From JAITWT01 sp964439605 (GTDB lineage Bacteria; Pseudomonadota; Gammaproteobacteria; Burkholderiales; Burkholderiaceae_C): a stretch of 5,636 nucleotides of DNA. Made by a program: the position numbers and the translations under genes. Location of the stretch: NCBI GenBank assembly GCA_964439605.1, contig CAYTPC010000047.1, positions 1-5,636 on the forward strand, given 5' to 3'. Of this stretch, positions 1 through 4,357 are shown piece after piece (positions within the stretch are counted from its first letter, which is position 1; each line of letters begins with the position of its first letter). The notes under the pieces were generated by a model. That model saw only the letters and a list, made by a program, of their open reading frames with translations, searched no databases and was not told the origin of the DNA.

Positions 1-24
1 TTTACGTATCACCCGCTCCATCGT

Positions 25-76
25 CATTCTGCGCGGAGCGAAGCGAAGTCGCAGAATCCAGACGCCGCATGGATTC
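25..76. repeat. Palindromic intergenic repeat, two overlapping inverted repeats
   Basis: ATTCTGCG at 26-33 is the exact reverse complement of CGCAGAAT at 50-57. The 16 bases between them carry a tandem GCGAA GCGAA motif (39-47). The right arm is reused: GAATCCA at 54-60 pairs with TGGATTC at 70-76 across the 9-base spacer GACGCCGCA. The same bases can therefore form either of two hairpins. The look is that of dispersed extragenic palindromes seen in many betaproteobacterial chromosomes, and this copy may be one half of a larger palindrome centred on the spacer. There is no coding evidence here. Membership of a multi-copy family is inferred from style, since no second copy lies in the window. 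Confidence 0.6.
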
Positions 77-88
77 CAACCATGCCGA

Positions 89-172
89 TCAAAGATTGCC
101 TCTGGCCTTGAGGTCTGCCGCGAAGGTCGAGAGCGACATCACCAAGGTGCGTGGCGTGTCATCCAGTCTCAC
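89..172 (-). pseudogene. Possible remnant of a gene 3' end (27 codons, unidentified)
   Basis: On the minus strand a frame opens after a TAG at 199-197, has a GTG at 172-170 and ends with TGA at 91-89. It reads VRLDDTPRTLVMSLSTFAAD and then LKARGNL. The composition is protein-like, with an amphipathic Leu/Ala/Ser stretch, and most third positions are G or C as in the real genes nearby. There is no convincing ribosome binding site and the frame is too short to recognise a family. It stops 13 bases before the palindromic repeat at 25-76, which could fit a decayed gene tail next to a repeat insertion. It may equally be a chance open frame. Confidence 0.18.
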
Positions 173-233
173 GCCGCCGTTCCCATTGTTTGCTGTCTAG
201 TTAGCGATTGAACTTGTTCTGCAGGCATCAGGG

Positions 234-249
234 CATTCTTCATAGAATG
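234..249 (+). promoter_or_regulatory. Inverted repeat and -10-like hexamer upstream of sodB
   Basis: CATTCT (234-239) and AGAATG (244-249) form a perfect 6-base inverted repeat with a 4-base spacer, 32 bases before the sodB start codon. It overlaps TAGAAT (243-248), a five-of-six match to the sigma70 -10 consensus. No good -35 hexamer lies 16-18 bases upstream: TTGAAC (208-213) and TTGTTC (214-219) are too far away. It could be a promoter core with an overlapping operator, or chance. It does not match a Fur box that I can recognise. The ribosome binding site of sodB is only a weak GAAG (271-274), 7 bases before ATG. Confidence 0.3.
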
Positions 250-281
250 AGGGATTCGCAACTAGCTCACGAAGCAAATCA

Positions 282-863
282 ATGGAACATACTCTTGCGC
301 CGCTGCCGTACGCGATCGATGCTCTGGCACCCGACTACTCGAAGGAAACCCTCGAATACCACCACGGCAAGCATCACAACGCCTACGTGGTGAACCTCAA
401 CAATCTGCAAAAGGGTACCGAGTTCGAGAACATGACGCTGGAGGAAATCGTCAAGAAATCCAGCGGTGGCATCTACAACAACGCGGCCCAGATCTGGAAC
501 CACGCTTTTTTCTGGAACTGCATGAAGCCGCAGGGCGGCGGTGCGCCCACGGGTGCGCTGGCCCAGGCGATTGAAGCCAAGTGGGGCAGCCTGGATGCCT
601 TCAAGGAGGCCTTCGTGAAGTCGGCCGTCGGCAACTTCGGTTCGGGCTGGACCTGGCTGGTCAAGAAGCCCGACGGCAGCGTGGACATCGTCAATACCGG
701 CGCCGCCGGCACGCCACTGACCACCGTCGACAAGGCGCTGCTGACGGTGGACGTGTGGGAGCACGCCTACTACATCGACTACCGTAACCTGCGCCAGAAG
801 TACGTCGAGACCTTCCTGGCGAAGCTGGTCAACTGGGATTTCGCGGCGAAGAATTTCGCCTGA
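282..863 (+). CDS. sodB: Superoxide dismutase, iron type
   Basis: This 193-residue enzyme converts superoxide to oxygen and hydrogen peroxide in the cytoplasm; it has no signal peptide. The length matches bacterial Fe-SODs. The four metal ligands are visible: His27 (in EYHHGKHH), His74 (in IWNHAFFWN), and Asp157 and His161 (in DVWEHAYYIDYRN). Gln70, just before the second ligand (AAQIWNH), and the AGTPLTT segment near residue 142 are typical of iron rather than manganese enzymes, which carry their active-site Gln in the later position. The helical N-terminal domain is roughly residues 1-85 and the alpha/beta domain the rest. The start is the first ATG in frame, giving MEHTLAPLPYAIDALAPDYS, which aligns with the family N-terminus. 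The gene appears to be transcribed alone: repeat-containing DNA lies upstream, a hairpin terminator follows, and the next gene converges on it. Metal preference is inferred from residues and not proven. Confidence 0.96.
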   Translation: MEHTLAPLPYAIDALAPDYSKETLEYHHGKHHNAYVVNLNNLQKGTEFENMTLEEIVKKSSGGIYNNAAQIWNHAFFWNCMKPQGGGAPTGALAQAIEAKWGSLDAFKEAFVKSAVGNFGSGWTWLVKKPDGSVDIVNTGAAGTPLTTVDKALLTVDVWEHAYYIDYRNLRQKYVETFLAKLVNWDFAAKNFA

Positions 864-879
864 TTTGGTCCTGGTGTTT

Positions 880-906
880 GGGGGCCTCTGAATGGAGGTT
901 CCCTTA
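880..906 (+). terminator. Hairpin terminator after sodB
   Basis: GGGGGCCTC (880-888) pairs with GAGGTTCCC (895-903) over nine positions, two of them G-U, with a 6-base loop TGAATG. It starts 17 bases after the sodB stop. The tail TTA (904-906) is short for a rho-independent terminator, so efficiency may be modest. Its position between convergent genes means it might also act on the minus-strand transcript, although no T-run follows in that direction. Confidence 0.6.
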
Positions 907-951
907 TCCAGTTCGGCGTGGCCGATGACCGAAACGGCGCTCGGCGTGTGA

Positions 952-1413
952 TCAGCGTGCGGTCTGGAACGGCACGCCGCCGAGCTTGAAACCTTTTTTG
1001 ATGCCCTTGCGCGCGAACCAGCCCTGGTTCATTTCGAGTACGTAGCGTACCGGCTCTTCGGAGCAGTGGCTTTCAACAGTTTGCGGCTGCATGTCGGCCA
1101 GATTGACGATCCGGCCATCGTCGGCGACGAATGCGGCGCTTAGCGGGATCAGGGTGTTTTTCATCCAGAAGCACTGGGTTCCCGGCCGAGCAAAGACGAA
1201 CAGCATGCCTTCTTGCTGGGGCATCTGTTCGCGAAACATCAGTCCGGTCTGGTGTTCGTCAGGCGTGCGCGCCACTTGCGCGTCGATTTTGTATATCCCC
1301 GCTGACAGTTGAACCCGTTCGAGGTTGAGCTGAGGCGCGCCTTGGGCGAGTGCCGGGCGCGCGAACCAGCCGCACAGGGCGGTCAGGATCATCAAGGCAA
1401 AGTGCTTGGACAT
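952..1413 (-). CDS. DUF192-family exported protein
   Basis: This 153-residue protein belongs to the DUF192 family, whose biochemical role is not established. The family core is visible in order: VARTPDEHQTGLMFR (about 47-61), GMLFVF (69-74), FWMKNTLIPL (82-91), the segment IVNLADMQP (102-110) and YVLEMNQGWF (124-133). The N-terminus MSKHFALMILTALCGWFARPALAQG is a probable Sec signal peptide cleaved after ALA near residue 23, so the protein should be periplasmic. Cys81 and Cys117 in the mature part could form a disulfide. The usual Asp in the 'IPLD' motif is Ser here (IPLS). The ATG at 1413-1411 was chosen because it begins the signal peptide; the frame stays open upstream to 1647, but that extension would run through a terminator hairpin and the preceding gene. 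No clear Shine-Dalgarno sequence precedes the start. The gene lies downstream of the small secreted peptide gene on the same strand and converges on sodB. Confidence 0.88.
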   Translation of the reverse strand: MSKHFALMILTALCGWFARPALAQGAPQLNLERVQLSAGIYKIDAQVARTPDEHQTGLMFREQMPQQEGMLFVFARPGTQCFWMKNTLIPLSAAFVADDGRIVNLADMQPQTVESHCSEEPVRYVLEMNQGWFARKGIKKGFKLGGVPFQTAR

Positions 1414-1450
1414 GATGAATGGGGCAGGGGGTAGGGGCCAAAACGGTGAA

Positions 1451-1480
1451 AAAATGCCCGCTCGGAAGGCGGGCATTTTC
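1451..1480 (-). terminator. Strong rho-independent terminator after the small peptide gene
   Basis: AAAATGCCCGC (1451-1461) and GCGGGCATTTT (1469-1479) form a perfect 11-base-pair stem with a 7-base loop. On the minus strand the GC core is followed by an unbroken run of six T from 1456 region down to 1449, the classic intrinsic terminator layout. It begins about 20 bases after the stop codon of the 66-residue peptide gene and lies 38 bases before the DUF192 start. It should end most transcripts of the peptide gene, leaving the DUF192 gene dependent on read-through or its own promoter. The arms are nearly symmetric, so it may also work for plus-strand transcripts. Confidence 0.85.
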
Positions 1481-1498
1481 TCAACGATCGCCGCGAGC

Positions 1499-1699
1499 TT
1501 ATTGAGCTTCGGCCTTTTTGGCGGCAGCCTTTTTGGCGCTGTGCTTCTTGTGCGCCTTGCTGGCGTGGGCCTTGTGCTTGGCGTGCGCGGCAGGCGCGGC
1601 GGCGGGCTGCTCTGCAGGAGCGGGTGCAGCCGCGGGGGCCTGGGCAAAGGCGCCGACGGCGAACAGGCTGGCGATGAGAGCAGCGGACAGTTTTTTCAT
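1499..1699 (-). CDS. Small secreted Ala/Lys/His-rich peptide
   Basis: This is a 66-residue protein with a clear signal peptide, MKKLSAALIASLFAVGAFA, predicted to be cleaved before Gln20. The mature part of about 47 residues has two halves: an Ala/Pro-rich stretch (21-38) and a basic stretch (39-62) with five His (39, 42, 45, 50, 53) and nine Lys, patterned as loose KHKAH / SKAHKKHSAKK repeats. It has no Cys and no recognisable fold, and is probably disordered. The start is the ATG at 1699-1697, preceded by GGAGA (1711-1707) at 7-base spacing, a good ribosome binding site. The frame is open further upstream to 1969, but that extension is not protein-like. Short exported proteins of this style occur widely in Burkholderiales with unknown function; they resemble acid-shock-type peptides in composition only. 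A strong terminator follows. The role could be envelope, nucleic-acid or metal binding, but nothing shown here decides it. Confidence 0.8.
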   Translation of the reverse strand: MKKLSAALIASLFAVGAFAQAPAAAPAPAEQPAAAPAAHAKHKAHASKAHKKHSAKKAAAKKAEAQ

Positions 1700-1727
1700 A
1701 GGGTGATCTCCATGTGAAATGAAAGGA

Positions 1728-1757
1728 ACTTCAATTGCACTACGACTGAAGTGCACT
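1728..1757. promoter_or_regulatory. Nested inverted repeats upstream of the small peptide gene
   Basis: ACTTCA (1728-1733) pairs with TGAAGT (1747-1752) across 13 bases. Inside and offset from it, TGCACT (1736-1741) pairs with AGTGCA (1750-1755), and AGTGCACT (1750-1757) is itself an 8-base palindrome. These sit 29 to 58 bases upstream of the peptide start codon, between its ribosome binding site and a weak minus-strand -10-like TTATAC (1764-1759). They could be an operator or a leader hairpin. No matching -35 was found and no regulator family is recognised. Confidence 0.25.
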
Positions 1758-1888
1758 CGTATAACGCGGGGGACGGGTTCAGGTTGACTGGGTTGAGTAA
1801 AAAAATTATCGGATGTGCGGCCGGACCCTTGGGTGCTTGGGCCCCGGCGTCTACAGAGCGCCTCTCTACCCGCCGGCGCGGTTGTGTC

Positions 1889-1894
1889 TAGAAT
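1889..1894 (+). promoter_or_regulatory. Candidate -10 element for icd
   Basis: TAGAAT matches five of six bases of the sigma70 -10 consensus. If used, transcription would start near 1901 and leave a leader of about 90 bases carrying the hairpin at 1904-1930. There is no recognisable -35 hexamer at 16-18 bases upstream, where the sequence is CTACCC-like. A second candidate pairs TTGACT (1784-1789) with a poor TATCGG (1807-1812) at 17-base spacing. Neither is secure. Confidence 0.3.
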
Positions 1895-1903
1895 GCCACG
1901 ACT

Positions 1904-1930
1904 ATCCGCCGCGAGAGTTTCGCGGCGGGT
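1904..1930 (+). other. Stable hairpin in the icd leader
   Basis: CCGCCGCGA (1906-1914) and TCGCGGCGG (1920-1928) form a perfect 9-base-pair GC-rich stem with a 5-base loop GAGTT; one wobble and one A-T pair (1904-1905 with 1929-1930) extend it to 11. It ends 62 bases before the icd start codon. No T-run follows, so it is not a standard terminator. It may stabilise the 5' end of the icd transcript, or be a DNA-level palindrome bound by a protein. Confidence 0.55.
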
Positions 1931-1992
1931 GACAGTCCGGGGCGCTTGCATCGCTCCGGTCTCTCTCATGTTTATCCGGAGTCATCGTTCAC

Positions 1993-3252
1993 ATGTCGAA
2001 CTATCAGCACATCAAAGTTCCGTCTCAAGGTCAGAAAATCACGGTTAATGCCGACAACTCACTCAATGTGCCCGACCAACCGATCATTCCCTACATCGAG
2101 GGCGACGGGACGGGCATGGACATCACGCCGGTGATGCTCAAGGTGGTCGATGCGGCGGTGGCCAAGGCTTATGGCAGCAAGCGCAAGATCCACTGGATGG
2201 AGGTCTACGCGGGCGAGAAGTCGACCAAGGTCTACGGCCCGGACGTATGGCTGCCCCAGGAAACGCTGGAGGTGGTGCGCGAGTACGTCGTTTCGATCAA
2301 AGGCCCGCTGACGACGCCGGTGGGCGGCGGCATCCGCTCACTGAACGTGGCGCTGCGCCAGGAGCTTGACCTGTACGTGTGCCTGCGTCCGGTGCAGTAC
2401 TTCGCAGGGGTGCCCAGCCCGGTCAAAGAACCGCACAAAACCAACATGGTCATCTTCCGTGAGAACTCGGAAGACATCTACGCCGGCATCGAATTCGAGG
2501 CCGAAAGCGAAAAGGCCAAGAAACTCATCAAGATCCTGCAGGACGATTTCGGAGTCCAGAAGATCCGCTTCCCGAAGACTTCGGGCATCGGCGTCAAGCC
2601 GGTTTCGCGCGAAGGCACGCAGCGGCTGGTGCGCAAGGCCATCCAGTACGCGATCGACAACGACAAGCCCAGCGTGACGATCGTGCACAAGGGCAACATC
2701 ATGAAGTTCACCGAAGGGGGCTTCCGTGACTGGGGGTACCAGCTCGCGGCCGCGGAATTCGGTGGCGAACTGATCGACGGCGGTCCGTGGATGAAGATCA
2801 AGAATCCGAAGAACGGCAAGGAAATCGTCATCAAGGACAGCATTGCCGATGCCTTCCTGCAGCAGATCTTGCTGCGCCCGGCCGAGTACAGCGTGATTGC
2901 CACGCTCAATCTGAACGGCGACTACATCTCCGACGCGCTGGCGGCCCAGGTGGGCGGCATCGGCATTGCCCCGGGCGCGAACCTGAGCGACACGGTTGCG
3001 ATGTTCGAAGCCACGCACGGCACGGCGCCGAAGTACGCCGGCAAGGACTACGTCAACCCGGGCTCGGAAATCCTTTCGGCTGAGATGATGCTGCGCCACA
3101 TGGGCTGGAAGGAAGCGGCCGATCTGATCATCAGTTCGATGGAAAAGTCGATCGCCAGCAAGAAGGTCACCTACGACTTCGCGCGCCTGATGGAAGGCGC
3201 CACGCAGGTGAGCTGCTCGGGGTTCGGCCAGGTGATGATCGACCATATGTAA
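1993..3252 (+). CDS. icd: Isocitrate dehydrogenase, NADP-dependent
   Basis: This 419-residue TCA-cycle enzyme oxidises isocitrate to 2-oxoglutarate and CO2, producing NADPH, as a cytoplasmic homodimer. It is colinear with the E. coli enzyme with a shift of +3. Isocitrate-binding residues are Ser116, Asn118, Arg122, Arg132 and Arg156 (GGGIRSLNVALRQ, LRPVQY, FRENSEDIYAG); catalytic residues are Tyr163 and Lys233 (VHKGNIMKFTEG); the metal-binding aspartates are Asp286, Asp310 and Asp314. NADP selectivity is shown by Lys347 and Tyr348 (HGTAPKYAG) and by Tyr394 and Arg398 (TYDFARLM), the residues that grip the 2'-phosphate. Ser116 equals the E. coli Ser113 that isocitrate dehydrogenase kinase/phosphatase (AceK) phosphorylates, so that control is possible; aceK is not in the window. 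The ATG at 1993 follows GGAG (1978-1981) at 11-base spacing. The gene looks monocistronic, with a hairpin-bearing leader upstream and 226 bases before nadC. No clear terminator follows. Confidence 0.98.
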   Translation: MSNYQHIKVPSQGQKITVNADNSLNVPDQPIIPYIEGDGTGMDITPVMLKVVDAAVAKAYGSKRKIHWMEVYAGEKSTKVYGPDVWLPQETLEVVREYVVSIKGPLTTPVGGGIRSLNVALRQELDLYVCLRPVQYFAGVPSPVKEPHKTNMVIFRENSEDIYAGIEFEAESEKAKKLIKILQDDFGVQKIRFPKTSGIGVKPVSREGTQRLVRKAIQYAIDNDKPSVTIVHKGNIMKFTEGGFRDWGYQLAAAEFGGELIDGGPWMKIKNPKNGKEIVIKDSIADAFLQQILLRPAEYSVIATLNLNGDYISDALAAQVGGIGIAPGANLSDTVAMFEATHGTAPKYAGKDYVNPGSEILSAEMMLRHMGWKEAADLIISSMEKSIASKKVTYDFARLMEGATQVSCSGFGQVMIDHM

Positions 3253-3478
3253 AAGTTGCTCCACGGCATCGGCGGTATCGGGTAAGTCCCTGAACCCTTG
3301 ATGAGGCAATGAGGCGACGCTGAGCAAGTGCTCGCGATGCCGCCGGGTGCCGTTGCGCTTTGTGCTTCGCGTTCTTGTTCGCATTCTTGGGTACGGCGAT
3401 CACTGCGCTTTGGAGCGCGTTGGATTGCCGTTTTCAGGATGATTGTTTTTCTCAGAGAGGGCGGTGACCCATCCCATC
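3253..3478. other. icd-nadC spacer
   Basis: I see no supported gene here. Reading frames through it on the minus strand are extensions of shadows of icd. The only structures are two short hairpins, GAGC/GCTC near 3319-3333 and GCGCT (3405-3409) with AGCGC (3414-3418); neither has a T-run, so no intrinsic terminator for icd can be named. No promoter for nadC stands out. T-rich stretches such as those around 3360-3390 could hold one. Confidence 0.5.
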
Positions 3479-4357
3479 ATGAGAGGTTTTTTTGATTTTT
3501 CGGCGGCCAGCGTGGCCGAGTTGGCGCGTGACGATGCACAGCGCGCCTTGCGCGAGGACGCCGGTGATGGCGATTTGACGGCGGGCCTGGTGCCGGCTGG
3601 CACGCGCGCCACCGCTTACGTCATGGCGCGCGAAGCAGCCGTGCTGTGCGGCGCGCCCTGGGTGCAGGCGGTCGTGCACCAGCTCGACGCACAGGCGCAG
3701 ATCCGCTGGCTGTGCAAGGAAGGCGAAATGTGTGCGCCCAATCAGACCGTGCTCGAAATGTCGGGCGATGCGCGGGCGCTGCTGACGGCTGAACGCACCG
3801 CGCTCAACTTTCTGCAACTGCTCAGCGCGGTGGCCACGCGTACCGCCAAATACGTGGCTGCGGCGCGGGGCTCGCGCGCGCAGATCGTGGATACGCGCAA
3901 GACTCTGCCGGGCTTGCGTCTGGCGCAGAAATACGCCGTGCGCACTGGCGGGGGCACCAATCACCGCATCGGGCTGTACGACGCGATCCTGATCAAGGAA
4001 AACCACATCGCGGCGGCAGGCGGAATCGCGCCTGCGCTGCGGGCGGCCGCGCGTGCCGGCAGCCAGGCCAGGTTCATCGAAATCGAGGTTGAAACACTGG
4101 ACCAACTGGACGAGGCGCTGGAACACGGTGCGCGCATGATCCTGCTCGACAACATGGATTTGCCCATGCTGCGCGAGGCCGTGCGCCGCAACCAGGCCAT
4201 GGACCCGGCGCATCGTGCGATGCTCGAAATCTCGGGCGGCGTCACGCTCGACAGCGTGCGTGCGCTGGCTGAAACCGGCGTGGATCGCATCTCGGTCGGC
4301 GCGTTGACCAAGGATGTCACGGCCGTGGATTTTTCGATGCGTTTTCAGGAGGATTGA
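3479..4357 (+). CDS. nadC: Nicotinate-nucleotide pyrophosphorylase (carboxylating)
   Basis: This is quinolinate phosphoribosyltransferase, 292 residues from this start. It joins quinolinate to PRPP and releases CO2 and pyrophosphate to give nicotinate mononucleotide, in the cytoplasm, usually as a dimer. Visible family motifs are ALREDAGDGDLTAGLVP (23-39), ERTALNFLQLLSAVAT (105-120), the substrate-binding DTRKTLPGLR (138-147) with Arg140 and Lys141, KYAVRTGGGTNHRIGLYDAILIKENH (from 151) with His162, Arg163 and Lys173, EIEVE (201-205), LLDN (222-225), and the phosphate-binding ISGG (251-254) and ISVGALTK (271-278). The start is uncertain. ATG 3479 gives a family-like N-terminus, MRGFFDFSAASVAELARDDA, but only a weak, distant GGTGA lies upstream. 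In-frame GTG 3464 has AGAGAGG too close, and in-frame TTG 3443 would give 304 residues. The stop touches the nadA start, so the two are surely one operon. Confidence 0.95.
   Translation: MRGFFDFSAASVAELARDDAQRALREDAGDGDLTAGLVPAGTRATAYVMAREAAVLCGAPWVQAVVHQLDAQAQIRWLCKEGEMCAPNQTVLEMSGDARALLTAERTALNFLQLLSAVATRTAKYVAAARGSRAQIVDTRKTLPGLRLAQKYAVRTGGGTNHRIGLYDAILIKENHIAAAGGIAPALRAAARAGSQARFIEIEVETLDQLDEALEHGARMILLDNMDLPMLREAVRRNQAMDPAHRAMLEISGGVTLDSVRALAETGVDRISVGALTKDVTAVDFSMRFQED
4347..4352 (+). promoter_or_regulatory. Ribosome binding site of nadA inside nadC
   Basis: A perfect AGGAGG lies 5 bases before the nadA ATG, within the last codons of nadC. Together with the directly abutting TGA and ATG codons it points to translational coupling of the two genes, and it fixes the nadA start. 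Confidence 0.85.

Noticed and set aside
279..764. 161-codon minus-strand frame opposite sodB
   Set aside because: It is an antisense shadow of sodB; its sequence has no family features, and the plus-strand frame carries all four metal ligands.
1414..1647. N-terminal extension of the DUF192 gene up to 1647
   Set aside because: It would pass through a terminator hairpin and most of the small peptide gene, and the ATG at 1413 begins a proper signal peptide.
1700..1969. N-terminal extension of the small peptide gene up to 1969
   Set aside because: The extension lies in the icd promoter and hairpin region and is not protein-like; the MKKL signal peptide start has a well-spaced GGAGA.
2338..3384. 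348-codon minus-strand frame opposite icd
   Set aside because: It is an antisense shadow of icd with typical Arg/His/Val-rich composition; it extends into the spacer only because stop codons are rare at this GC content.
3405..3418. GCGCT-TTGG-AGCGC hairpin as the icd terminator
   Set aside because: It is only five pairs long, about 150 bases after the stop, and has no T-run.
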